The position numbers and the translations under genes were made by a program. From Aequorivita vitellina (GTDB lineage: Bacteria > Bacteroidota > Bacteroidia > Flavobacteriales > Flavobacteriaceae): DNA of 64,000 bases. Each line of letters opens with the position of its first letter. Position 1 is the stretch's first letter. A model generated the notes under the pieces. The model saw only the letters and a program-made list of their open reading frames with translations. It made no database searches and had not been told where the DNA came from. Location: contig NZ_JAIRBA010000003.1 in NCBI RefSeq assembly GCF_022008365.1, forward strand, positions 1 to 64,000. The letters run 5' to 3'. Below, piece after piece: positions 55,962 through 64,000 of this stretch.

Positions 55962-58055
55962 TTAAATATCTTGAGCCTGAATTGCAGTAACAATAACGGT
56001 ATTAAAAATATCGTCTGTAGTACAGCCACGACTCAAGTCGTTTACAGGTTTGTTTAATCCTTGAATTATGGGGCCAATGGCCAAAGCCTTAGTTTCTCGC
56101 TGTACGGCTTTGTAGGTGTTGTTTCCGGTATTTAAATCTGGGAAAACAAAAACATTTGCTTGTCCGGCCACTTCAGAGTTTGGCATTTTTGTTTGTCCAA
56201 CGGCAATATCAACTGCAGCGTCGTATTGAATGGGCCCTTCCACTTTTAAATCGGGTCGTTTTTCTCTGACGATTCTTGTTGCATTTCGCACACTTTCTAC
56301 ATCTGCACCAACGCCAGACGTCCCTGAAGAATAAGACAACATTGCAATTTTAGGTTCAATGCCGAATGCCCGACTGGTTGCAGCGGAAGAAATAGCAATT
56401 TCAGCCAATTGTTCTGCTGTGGGATTCGGGTTTATTGCACAGTCTCCGTACACCGATACACGATCTTCCAAAAGCATAAAAAACACCGATGAAACAATTG
56501 AAGCTTCCGGTTTGGTTTTTATAAATTGAAGCGCCGGTAGAATGGTGTGTTGTGTAGTGTGTTGCGCGCCAGAAACCATACCATCTGCATCGCCTTTGTA
56601 AACCATCATCGTTCCAAAATAAGACACGTCTATCATTAAATCTTTCGCCATTGCAAGATTGACATTTTTGTGTTTCCGAAGTTCAAATAGGGTTTTTGCA
56701 TAGGTTTCAAAGTGACGAGATTCACTAGGGTTTACAATATTAATTTTATTCAAATCCAGCGTAATATCTAGTGCCGCTATTCGTTCTTCTATTTCCTTTT
56801 TATCGCCAAGTAAGGTGATATTTACTGCATCTAAATCAATCAATCGTTTGGTTGCTCTTAAAATACGTTCATCTAAACCTTCGGGTAAAACAATGTGTTT
56901 TTTGTTGGATTTTGCCTTTTTCAATAAGTTATACTGAAACATTCTAGGCGTAATTCCATTTGTTTTAAACGTAATTAGACGTTCTACCAAAGCATCTACT
57001 TTTACATATTTTTCAAAATCTTTTATAGACGTAATTATCTTTTCGGTATTTTCGGCATAAATCTGCGATTTTATTCTTCCCAAACTATTGGTAACGGAAA
57101 ACGTTCCTCCTTCAACTGAAATAATAGGAACCACTTCTGAAAGCCCTTCAATTAGCTTAATAATGGAAGCTTCGGGCACGAGACCTGCAGTAAGCACGAT
57201 ACCAGAAATGGCGGGATAGTTGTCTGAAATATTGGCCTGCAAAGCGCCTAAAATAATATCGGCTCTATCGCCGGGTGTAATTACCAGCGCATTTTCCTTT
57301 AAGTGAAGCAGGTAGTTATGCAGTTGCATTGCGCCCACACTGTAATTTCCTGCTTGATTGTTGATAAACGGTTCACCAAAAAGAACCTTTGCACTTAAGG
57401 TATCTACAATTTCTTTGATTGAAGGGTTTGCCAAAACAGGGTTTAGCGGAATGGCATTTACAAGTACTTCCGAAGGCAGGTATTTTTCAAGTTCAGTTAT
57501 TACGAGTTCCTGATTTTTTGGTTCTACTTTATTGGCAATAACCGCCAAAACTTCAACAGCTTTATCTTTAAAGGAATCGAAAGCCATTTGTAATCTTCCT
57601 ACAAACTCATCTAAGGTTTTACCTATTCCGCTAGCCAAAATAATTGCGGGAACACCAAGATTTTTTGCAATTAGTACATTAATGTCGAATTCCTTAATCG
57701 TTCCTTCCCCCGTAAATCCAGTACCTTCAATAAGTACAAAATCAAAACGCTCTTCTAAGGCTTTATACTTTTCAATAATTCTACTAATGATTTCGCCGTC
57801 TTTGTTTTCATTTGTTTTCTTAATTACTTCGCTTCGTTTAAAAGCATAAGCATCTTCAAAGTTTATATCTAAATTGAAATAAGTTGATACGGTATTGATA
57901 TGGTTGTCTATTTCTCCTGGCTTGAAATCATCAATGATAGGTCTAAAATAGCCCACTTTAGCCGCTTTTCCCAATAGCGATTGCATTAACCCAAGCGAAA
58001 TTATAGACTTACCACTGTCCGGTTCGGTGGTGGCAATGTAGATGGCTTTGTTCAT
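55962..58055 (-). CDS. pta: Phosphate acetyltransferase
   Basis: The 697-residue protein is the long form. It has an N-terminal P-loop/BioD-like domain (TTEPDSGKSIISLGL), a middle DRTGG domain (about 210-330; LVITPGDRADIILGALQ) and a C-terminal PTA_PTB catalytic domain (370-695; VLPEGLDERILRATKRL, AQHTTQHTILPALQF, YSSGTSGVGADVESVR). It interconverts acetyl-CoA and acetyl phosphate. First gene of the pta-ackA operon. Confidence 0.97.
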   Translation of the reverse strand: MNKAIYIATTEPDSGKSIISLGLMQSLLGKAAKVGYFRPIIDDFKPGEIDNHINTVSTYFNLDINFEDAYAFKRSEVIKKTNENKDGEIISRIIEKYKALEERFDFVLIEGTGFTGEGTIKEFDINVLIAKNLGVPAIILASGIGKTLDEFVGRLQMAFDSFKDKAVEVLAVIANKVEPKNQELVITELEKYLPSEVLVNAIPLNPVLANPSIKEIVDTLSAKVLFGEPFINNQAGNYSVGAMQLHNYLLHLKENALVITPGDRADIILGALQANISDNYPAISGIVLTAGLVPEASIIKLIEGLSEVVPIISVEGGTFSVTNSLGRIKSQIYAENTEKIITSIKDFEKYVKVDALVERLITFKTNGITPRMFQYNLLKKAKSNKKHIVLPEGLDERILRATKRLIDLDAVNITLLGDKKEIEERIAALDITLDLNKINIVNPSESRHFETYAKTLFELRKHKNVNLAMAKDLMIDVSYFGTMMVYKGDADGMVSGAQHTTQHTILPALQFIKTKPEASIVSSVFFMLLEDRVSVYGDCAINPNPTAEQLAEIAISSAATSRAFGIEPKIAMLSYSSGTSGVGADVESVRNATRIVREKRPDLKVEGPIQYDAAVDIAVGQTKMPNSEVAGQANVFVFPDLNTGNNTYKAVQRETKALAIGPIIQGLNKPVNDLSRGCTTDDIFNTVIVTAIQAQDI

Positions 58056-58083
58056 TTTTTTAATATTTATTCAAAAATAAGCA

Positions 58084-58091
58084 CAAATATA
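58084..58091 (-). promoter_or_regulatory. -7-like box of pta-ackA
   Basis: TATATTTG on the minus strand (58091-58084) lies about 29 bp before the pta ATG at 58055 and matches TAnnTTTG. No clear -33 TTG is seen at the expected 20-bp spacing. Confidence 0.4.
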
Positions 58092-58116
58092 TCTTCGTGA
58101 CAAAATCTTGTGCGAA

Positions 58117-58254
58117 ATGAAAAATTTTATTCAAAAAGTAAAGGTAGTGTTGATTGAGAATAAATTAAATGATTTGCGTCATACCCTGTTGGGAAATATC
58201 AAATTTTATGCGTTGGTTTTAAGGGAAATTTTAAGAAGTGAAGCTGGCACTTGA
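58117..58254 (+). CDS. Possible small ORF between pta and the BNR gene
   Basis: A 45-codon frame from ATG 58117 (MKNFIQKVKVVLIEN, then KFYALVLREILRSEAG) has an amphipathic, helical composition. No family or clear promoter. The remaining 58255-58477 stretch has no gene. Confidence 0.25.
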   Translation: MKNFIQKVKVVLIENKLNDLRHTLLGNIKFYALVLREILRSEAGT

Positions 58255-58477
58255 TCATTGAGAAAAAAACATACAGTTGAAAACAGAGGTATTAAGGAAT
58301 AGAATCTATTATTTAAAATATGAAATTCAAGAGAAGCAATTATAGGAGGAATCGATTAATTGTAATTCAGAAAGTATTAAATTCAATGGAACACGGCCAA
58401 AAAAAAATAAATCTATTGATGTCAAAGTCGTTTATGTCAAAGGACAAAGAACTCAATGAATGAAAGATAAATTAATA

Positions 58478-58506
58478 AGGCTGTCTAAATTGATTGTAGA
58501 CAGCCT
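58478..58506 (-). terminator. Terminator of the BNR T9SS gene
   Basis: AGGCTGTCT (58478-58486) pairs with AGACAGCCT (58498-58506) with an 11-nt loop. On the minus strand it is followed by T/A-rich DNA. It lies 32 bp after the stop codon of the gene at 58538. Confidence 0.65.
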
Positions 58507-58537
58507 CTCAGCTATTTAGGATGGGAAAAGGAAATTT

Positions 58538-60847
58538 TTATTTTTTTACGATGCGTTTTATAAAATTATCTCCTTTGGCATTTTTAATAGCAACAAAATA
58601 AATACCACTTTCTAAATTCCGGATGTCAATTTGCTTTTCTGCAGCGTGTTTCATCACTATTTGTCCAATTGCATTATAAATATGGATTGAAACAATTTCG
58701 TCGCCATTATTCTTTATGTTAATAAAATCTTGCGCAGGATTGGGATAAACAATAAATGAATTTGAGTTTTGAGAAATATCAGGGGTTTCCAGTGTGCCGA
58801 GGTCTATTGTATATTTGATAAGTCCTAAGTCAAAAGTACTTAAATAAACGTCTACGCTATCTTCTTGAAAAAGGTAGCTCATACTCAAAGAACCCACGTG
58901 AGCAATGGCCTCAAAAGGTACCTCAATCCATGTCTCCCCTCCATCGGTAGTATAGATTATTTGCGCATCAATGGGATCTCCAAATAACGGTTGTCTGGTC
59001 ATTCTAGATGCTACCGCGTGCAAATCGTTGAATTGCGAATATGTCATCTTTCTTAAATTGTGCCCTTGATAGGTTTGAATCCAATTTTCACCTTGATCGG
59101 TTGTTTTAAATATTCCAGAATTTGTAGCAATGCTATATTCATTATTATGAAATGGGCTTTGTTCAATATCGTAAATAACATTATCTCCAGTTGGTAACCC
59201 ATTACTCTTTTCCACCCAAGACAAACCACCATCGACAGACTTGTAAATTTTAGCGCCAGCAGCCATATAAACTAAGTCTGAATCATTTTCGTCAATAAAT
59301 ACATCTAACATGGATTCGGTTCCGGGAAGAGCGACTGGAGTTACAGCAACGTTATTTAAATCAGTAAAATCAATTATAACAGGTCCTCCCACTTCAAAGG
59401 ATGCCCAAACAATATTCGAATTATTGGGGTCTTGGTTCACGCTTCTAATTTCATCAAAAAAGTTTACAAATAATGGATCGTAATTTCTTCCAAAATCTGA
59501 GCTTACTCCCAAAACCGATCCTAATGAAGAAGGAGTATATTTATATAAACGACCAATCGTATTTTTCTCCACGTGGTAAAATGGTGGAGGATTACTACTA
59601 AATACTCCTAAAGGCACAATGTCAAAAGACTCAACTTCATTGGTCTGTAAATTTTTATGAATTATTCCTTGTTGCGCTTCAAAATACAAATGAGTTTCTG
59701 AATCGCTTTGAATTCCCGTAAAAGTTGATGAAAGAAAAGGGTTGGGCAGTTGGGAGAAAGTGGCACCATAATCTGTAGATAAAAGTGGGTAAAAGTTACT
59801 ATTGATAAACACCTCTCCTTGTTGAAACGGACTAAACGAGGCATTGAGCCCATAAAAATATCCATCAGAAGGGCCAATTGGATGTACATATTTTTCAAAG
59901 CTTTGCCAATCATCTTGGGTAACTACTATTTCGTTCTCTTCTAAAACCATAACTGTATTGGGGTTTTGAGCGTCAAAAACAATAACATTTATTACATCTG
60001 AAATACCCGCTTCCCAAGGAATAGGGATAATGTTCCAAGTATCTCCACCATCAACTGATCTGTATAGATTCTCTGATTGACCTCCGTAACCAACATCATC
60101 AGTTCCTAATAAAATTATGTCGCTGTCTAGAGGATGAAAAGCTATAGCTTTAAATGTTGTTCCAGGCATTTTTTCCTCCCACGTTTGACCGGCATCATTG
60201 GAAATAAACAAACCCCCAAAGGTTCCTGTAGGACTATTTCCTCGGGCGATGAATAATTTCTGGGGATTAGTTGGGCTAATTGCTACATTATTAGGAAATA
60301 CAGAATCATAATTTTCGGGTAGATAAACCTCTGTCCAGTTCTGCCCGCCATCATTGGTGTAGTACACAACTTCGCTGTCAAAACGGCCTACTCTATAACC
60401 AAAATGCAACATAGCTACGAATGGATCTTGCGCGTAGACTGAATATGAAACCATGGAAATATTTTCGGCACCTATAGGAATTGGAGCTGTATATTTTATA
60501 ATGTCTCCACTTCCTGTATCTAAAAAATACAAGCCATTGTCTTCCAAGGTAGTTGGAGACTGCACCATAAAACTCAAAATTCCGGCAAAAACAAATTTTA
60601 ATTTTTTAAATCGACCTGAATTTCCAGGCATGCTATAAATAATCTCCCAAGTTTCTCCTTTGTCATTTGATTGAAGAATATGATTATTCAGACTAAGCGC
60701 ATAAAGTCTATTCTCCACATTTGAATCGAATGTAATGTCGAATATCCTACCATAATTACCGTTGCTATCGAAAGTAATTTGTGATTGAACTGTTGAATTA
60801 CAAAAAAGCACTATAAGCACCATTATAATTTTTGTGATAATTTTCAT
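58538..60847 (-). CDS. T9SS-exported BNR/Asp-box repeat protein
   Basis: The 769-residue protein has a signal peptide (IITKIIMVLIVLFCNSTVQSQ). Repeated Asp-boxes (SNDKGETWEII, TNDGGQNWTEV, SNDAGQTWEEK, SVDGGDTWNII, TTDGGETWIEV) mark a sialidase/VPS10-type beta-propeller. It lacks a recognisable sialidase catalytic set, so binding is more likely than hydrolysis. A type A sorting domain ends it (VYPNPAQDFINI, GIYFVAI, FIKRIVKK). It lies directly after the regulator at 60954, with the GTCACA operator between them. Confidence 0.85.
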   Translation of the reverse strand: MKIITKIIMVLIVLFCNSTVQSQITFDSNGNYGRIFDITFDSNVENRLYALSLNNHILQSNDKGETWEIIYSMPGNSGRFKKLKFVFAGILSFMVQSPTTLEDNGLYFLDTGSGDIIKYTAPIPIGAENISMVSYSVYAQDPFVAMLHFGYRVGRFDSEVVYYTNDGGQNWTEVYLPENYDSVFPNNVAISPTNPQKLFIARGNSPTGTFGGLFISNDAGQTWEEKMPGTTFKAIAFHPLDSDIILLGTDDVGYGGQSENLYRSVDGGDTWNIIPIPWEAGISDVINVIVFDAQNPNTVMVLEENEIVVTQDDWQSFEKYVHPIGPSDGYFYGLNASFSPFQQGEVFINSNFYPLLSTDYGATFSQLPNPFLSSTFTGIQSDSETHLYFEAQQGIIHKNLQTNEVESFDIVPLGVFSSNPPPFYHVEKNTIGRLYKYTPSSLGSVLGVSSDFGRNYDPLFVNFFDEIRSVNQDPNNSNIVWASFEVGGPVIIDFTDLNNVAVTPVALPGTESMLDVFIDENDSDLVYMAAGAKIYKSVDGGLSWVEKSNGLPTGDNVIYDIEQSPFHNNEYSIATNSGIFKTTDQGENWIQTYQGHNLRKMTYSQFNDLHAVASRMTRQPLFGDPIDAQIIYTTDGGETWIEVPFEAIAHVGSLSMSYLFQEDSVDVYLSTFDLGLIKYTIDLGTLETPDISQNSNSFIVYPNPAQDFINIKNNGDEIVSIHIYNAIGQIVMKHAAEKQIDIRNLESGIYFVAIKNAKGDNFIKRIVKK

Positions 60848-60871
60848 ATAAAGTTTATTTTAAGTTTGGCT

Positions 60872-60947
60872 CAAAACAAACTATAAGCATTAGGGGTGGC
60901 AAAAATTAAAACATAAAAACTGTGACATATTTAGTTAAATGTGTGAC
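60872..60947 (-). promoter_or_regulatory. Tandem GTCACA operator and -7-like box before the BNR gene
   Basis: On the minus strand, GTCACA at 60947-60942 and 60926-60921 (21 bp apart) precede a TTGTTTTG box at 60879-60872, 47 bp after the start of the proximal repeat and 25 bp before the ATG. The distal repeat begins 7 bp after the regulator's stop codon. Confidence 0.6.
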
Positions 60948-60953
60948 TTCAAA

Positions 60954-62606
60954 TTAAAATCCTGATATATAGTTAAATAGATCAGACCCGTCTCTTAAAT
61001 TCATTTTTTTAGAGATACGTTCTCTTCGTTTTCTGCAAGCTTCATAAGTAATGTTAAAAACAGTTGCTATCTCCTTATTTGTTAATTTCATGTACACATA
61101 GCAGATAAATCGCAGATCATTTACATTCAAGTTAGGGTGCTTTTTTTTAATGGCACTTATAAATCCCTGATTTACCTCTTCAAAATGATCGATGAAATTT
61201 TTCCATTCTTCTTCGGAACGTACCAATTCCTTTAGTTTTTTAATATACGCCTTCATATTTCCATTCTGCTGTTCCGTCTGTGTTTGTTGTTCTAAATCAT
61301 CAATAATTGATTGAAGCAACTCATTTCGCTGAATTAAATGGAGAGCTTTTGCAGAAAGTTTACGGTTGCGGAAACCAATTTCATTTTTAAGACGCTCTTC
61401 TTCCAAGAGTGCCCTTGTTTCTTCTTCATTTAATTTCTTTTCCAACAGGAGTTTTTCACTCTTTTCCTTTTCCAGTTCCAAGGCCATAACTTCTTGGTTT
61501 CGTGCATGAATAATTCTTCGCTGTTTAGCTTGTATATAAATAGTACGTAAAGCCAAAGCAATTAACAGAATTATAAGTATAGCTGCTCCCAGAAGCACAC
61601 GGAAGGTTTTTTGATTCGCTTCCATTTCTTCTTGATTATTCATTAATTCATTTTGGTAATTTTGAACTTCGAATTTAACTTGGTTTGTTTCAAAAAGACG
61701 GCCATTCTTGATTTCATTCCATTGGTGGGAAACGGATAAAATAGAATCTTTTGCAACAAGTGCAAGTTGAAGCTTACCTGTTTTAGTATATATTTTTGAT
61801 AATTGGTGAAAAGCATCTAATCGTGCTTCTATATTATTTGAATACTGCAACATTGCATTTGCCCTCTCCACGGCCAAGGGCATATCGTTTTCATTGTATG
61901 CTATTTTTGAAAGCAGTAACAACACATCTGTCACCAAATCTTTTTTATTTTTAGTTCGCAAATCTGGTAGAAGTAAGAGCAACCTATCCTTTGCCTCTTT
62001 ATAAAACCCTGAAAGAACTAACGTTTCCGCCAGTCCAATAAACGCCTGTTGTTTCATCCTAGGAGACTCTTCTAATAAAGGAATTGCCTCTTCAAAATAG
62101 GCTTTGGCTTGATTAAATTTGCCAGATCTGTTTGTGACAAGACCTAGATTTACCGCATATAAGCCCCTTTTTTTTTCCTCATTATTTTGGATCGCTATCA
62201 CATAGGCTTTCTTGAAATATTCATAGGATTTATCATATTTTTCCTCTTTGGAATACAAAATTGCAATATTGTTGAGGACAATCATTTCGTATTTGCTATC
62301 CAGCTCCTTAATAGCAATAGTGTAAGCTTCTAAGTAACTATCCAAAGATTCACCATAATCATATAAAGAATAATAATTTGCCCCAATATTGTTAATGGCT
62401 AAAAATCGCTGTTTACTCCAATTGTTTTCCTTTGCCAATACTTCGGCCTCTACTAACAATTCAAGAGATTGGGTATATTTACCTTCATACAATAGTCTCA
62501 CTCCTTCGTTTATTAGATTATCACAATAAGCCAGTCCCTTATCTTGAGCATTCGTTAATCCTGAGAATAACATCAAACCTAAAAACATCACTATTTTATT
62601 AAACAT
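60954..62606 (-). CDS. Membrane-bound TPR regulator with LuxR-like HTH (second paralogue)
   Basis: ATG 62606 (MFNKIVMFLGLMLFSGLTNAQ signal) is preferred over 62639. The protein of about 550 residues has seven or so TPRs (35-310), one transmembrane segment (VLLGAAILIILLIALALRTIY), a coiled coil (EKEKSEKLLLEKKLNEEET) and an HTH tail (LTNKEIATVFNITYEACRKR, RERISKKMN). The recognition helix is nearly identical to that at 20911, so both should read the same DNA sequence. It likely senses an envelope signal and controls the BNR gene directly downstream. Confidence 0.8.
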   Translation of the reverse strand: MFNKIVMFLGLMLFSGLTNAQDKGLAYCDNLINEGVRLLYEGKYTQSLELLVEAEVLAKENNWSKQRFLAINNIGANYYSLYDYGESLDSYLEAYTIAIKELDSKYEMIVLNNIAILYSKEEKYDKSYEYFKKAYVIAIQNNEEKKRGLYAVNLGLVTNRSGKFNQAKAYFEEAIPLLEESPRMKQQAFIGLAETLVLSGFYKEAKDRLLLLLPDLRTKNKKDLVTDVLLLLSKIAYNENDMPLAVERANAMLQYSNNIEARLDAFHQLSKIYTKTGKLQLALVAKDSILSVSHQWNEIKNGRLFETNQVKFEVQNYQNELMNNQEEMEANQKTFRVLLGAAILIILLIALALRTIYIQAKQRRIIHARNQEVMALELEKEKSEKLLLEKKLNEEETRALLEEERLKNEIGFRNRKLSAKALHLIQRNELLQSIIDDLEQQTQTEQQNGNMKAYIKKLKELVRSEEEWKNFIDHFEEVNQGFISAIKKKHPNLNVNDLRFICYVYMKLTNKEIATVFNITYEACRKRRERISKKMNLRDGSDLFNYISGF

Positions 62607-63062
62607 ACTCGCATTTTTTGAGGAATAAAAAAGTTTCATAATTCCAAACCTAAGGTTTTTAAAACCATTAGAATCCTTTGTCGTCTCACTTTATAGGAAA
62701 TCCTTACACCTCTAATATTTGTTAAAATATATAAAAGACCCAAATTTTTGGTATTGATATAAGTTTTGCGGAGTAGCGATTAAAAATTATTTGAAATAAT
62801 ACTGTTAAAAAGTTTCAGGAAAATTAAGTCTTCCCTATAAAAATAGTGGCCATTCAACCTTTTTTCGAAATGTAAGTCACTTGAGTTTAATCAAGGAAAT
62901 TTATTTGAACGTATATAATACTTCAATTTTAGTTTGAAATATGTTGTACCAATCCCTAAAGACTTTCTGTAATTGAATACATGCTAAACATTCTTGTAAC
63001 CAAATTTCATTTTTTTAATCCAATAAACAATACCAATGTATTTTTAACTTAATTAAAGAACT
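62607..63062. other. Divergent intergenic region without gene
   Basis: No gene is seen in this 456-bp AT-rich stretch between the divergent regulator (minus) and cupredoxin gene (plus). A single GTCACT at about 62877 has no partner at 21-22 bp, so it is not counted as an operator. Confidence 0.5.
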
Positions 63063-63653
63063 ATGAAAACAAAATTATTATTACTAATCTTTTTAGGATT
63101 TTTAACGGCAAACGCACAAAACACCTATAATTTAGACTGGGTGATGGGAATAGGAAGCAACGTAGATTTAACAATTGATCAAGGCGATACTGTAATTTGG
63201 ACGTGGGGAGATAATGCACCTCATACCGTTGAAAACGAAGTGGGAAACTCAGTAGAAACTTTTAATAGTGGCGTGCTTTCTGGAATGGGAGAAACCTATG
63301 CCTACACTTTTACCGAGGTAGGCGACAACAGATATTTTTGTGGAATTCACGGTGCAAATAACATGTCGGGTACTATTACCGTACGAGAAGTCTTGGGTGT
63401 TGAAGAAAATAATTTAAGTGCAATAAGTATCTACCCAAATCCATCGTCCTCAGTAATAAATCTGGAGATTCCACATAACATTCTATCTGGTCAAATAACC
63501 GTGTTTAATGTGTTGGGAAAACAAATCTATTCCGATGATTTTGAACCAAATTCTAAGATTTCAATAAACATTACAAATTGGAGCACAGGAAGTTATTTTC
63601 TAAAAGTAGTTTCTGGCGAAAACGCAATAACCAAAAGATTTGTTAAAAACTGA
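63063..63653 (+). CDS. T9SS-exported cupredoxin (plastocyanin-like) protein
   Basis: The 196-residue protein has a signal peptide (LLLLIFLGFLTANAQ). Residues 20-110 form a cupredoxin domain with likely type 1 copper ligands: His in NAPHTVENE, Cys and His in RYFCGIHGANN, and Met in NNMSG. A type A sorting domain follows (IYPNPSSSVINLEI, GSYFLKVV, ITKRFVKN). It would be a copper-binding, perhaps electron-transfer, protein at the cell surface. Confidence 0.85.
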   Translation: MKTKLLLLIFLGFLTANAQNTYNLDWVMGIGSNVDLTIDQGDTVIWTWGDNAPHTVENEVGNSVETFNSGVLSGMGETYAYTFTEVGDNRYFCGIHGANNMSGTITVREVLGVEENNLSAISIYPNPSSSVINLEIPHNILSGQITVFNVLGKQIYSDDFEPNSKISINITNWSTGSYFLKVVSGENAITKRFVKN

Positions 63654-63790
63654 TTTCATTTAAAACCAATTTTACTGCAAATTTTCTGAATGTAAATTAA
63701 AATGCCTGCTTTTGTGAAAATTTCGGTTTCCGGCTGCCAGGAATTTTTGCGCTACTGAAAAGAGTTGTTTTTACCCCTTGTTTAGAAATT

Positions 63791-63866
63791 GTCACAGTAT
63801 TTTGGAAATACGTCACAGTATTTCGAAATTATAACAATGGAGCCTGAAGCAGCAGTATTAAATTTG
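63791..63866 (+). promoter_or_regulatory. Tandem GTCACA operator and -7 box before the partial gene
   Basis: GTCACA at 63791-63796 and 63812-63817 (21 bp apart; identical for six more bases, GTATTT) precede TAAATTTG at 63859-63866, 47 bp after the start of the proximal repeat and 23 bp before the ATG at 63889. Confidence 0.6.
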
Positions 63867-63888
63867 CCGTAATTAAAATCAAAATATT

Positions 63889-64000
63889 ATGAACAAAATT
63901 CTATTACTTCTTTTTATTTTTACTGGTTTAAACCTTTCATTTTCACAAGAACCCATTATTGAAGGAGACATAATGTTATGTCCCAACACCAACGGGACAG
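63889..64000 (+). CDS. Start of an exported protein, cut by the window end
   Basis: The first 37 codons show a signal peptide (ILLLLFIFTGLNLSFSQ) followed by EPIIEGDIMLCPNTNG, reminiscent of PKD/Ig-like 'ITGDLTLCPGT' starts in T9SS cargo. The rest lies outside the window. Confidence 0.6.
   Translation, partial: MNKILLLLFIFTGLNLSFSQEPIIEGDIMLCPNTNGT

Noticed and set aside
62870-62900. GTCACT as a fifth operator before the cupredoxin gene
   Set aside because: There is no second half-site 21-22 bp away and no box at 47-48 bp.
1-64000. tRNA, rRNA, CRISPR arrays and insertion sequences
   Set aside because: No cloverleaf, rRNA core, regular spacer-repeat array or transposase-like frame was recognised by eye.

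Overview
The window looks like chromosome from a marine-type Flavobacteriia (phylum Bacteroidota). The signs are AT-rich DNA, several secreted proteins ending in a type IX secretion (T9SS) type A C-terminal sorting domain (YPNP...G.Y...K), TAnnTTTG-type -7 promoter boxes, LytTR and AraC/TPR regulators, and a pta-ackA pair. No rRNA, tRNA, CRISPR array or intact insertion sequence was seen.

Layout. (1) 1-5.5 kb holds one very large beta-rich adhesin-like protein whose 5' end is unclear. (2) 5.5-12 kb is a small accessory island: an AbiH/SIR2-like defence candidate, a membrane protein, several tiny unknown genes, a thioredoxin-like protein, two gene remnants and a HigA/AbiEii-type toxin-antitoxin pair with a palindromic operator. 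Four copies of a hairpin-forming intergenic repeat punctuate it. (3) 12-22.6 kb: a TolB/CsgG-like protein split by about ten 46-residue repeats, two T9SS-exported proteins (FN3/choice-of-anchor J and FG-GAP) in an operon, and a membrane-bound TPR/LuxR-like regulator. (4) 22.7-36.3 kb: alpha/beta hydrolase, quinone reductase-like MDR, a broken esterase, membrane proteins, an acetyltransferase, two penicillin-binding-type serine hydrolases, an amidohydrolase, a TolB/TPR/AraC regulator and a decayed gene. (5) 36.3-54.5 kb: an ABC transporter whose permease is fused to an M1 aminopeptidase, with a divergent LytS/LytTR two-component system; a broken MDR gene, a CPBP protease, three more serine hydrolases, an SDR, an acyltransferase, an ankyrin lipoprotein and a second TolB/TPR/AraC regulator with the opposite domain order. 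(6) 54.7-58 kb: pta-ackA. (7) 58.5-64 kb: BNR-repeat T9SS protein, a second TPR/LuxR-like regulator, a cupredoxin T9SS protein and the start of another exported protein.

How it fits together. The most striking signal is a shared promoter architecture: a tandem direct repeat GTCACA-(15-16 bp)-GTCACA lying 47-48 bp before a -7-like box. It stands before the FG-GAP operon (19771), the BNR protein (60847) and the last partial gene (63889). A fourth, diverged copy lies directly behind the regulator at 20911. At both regulator loci the site begins just after the regulator's stop codon, so these paralogous TPR/LuxR-like proteins are the natural candidates for its activators. The second notable signal is the four-copy structured repeat at 6.7-10.6 kb, placed 3' of minus-strand genes at roughly 1.0-1.35 kb intervals, which gives the island a cassette-array look without classical attC features.
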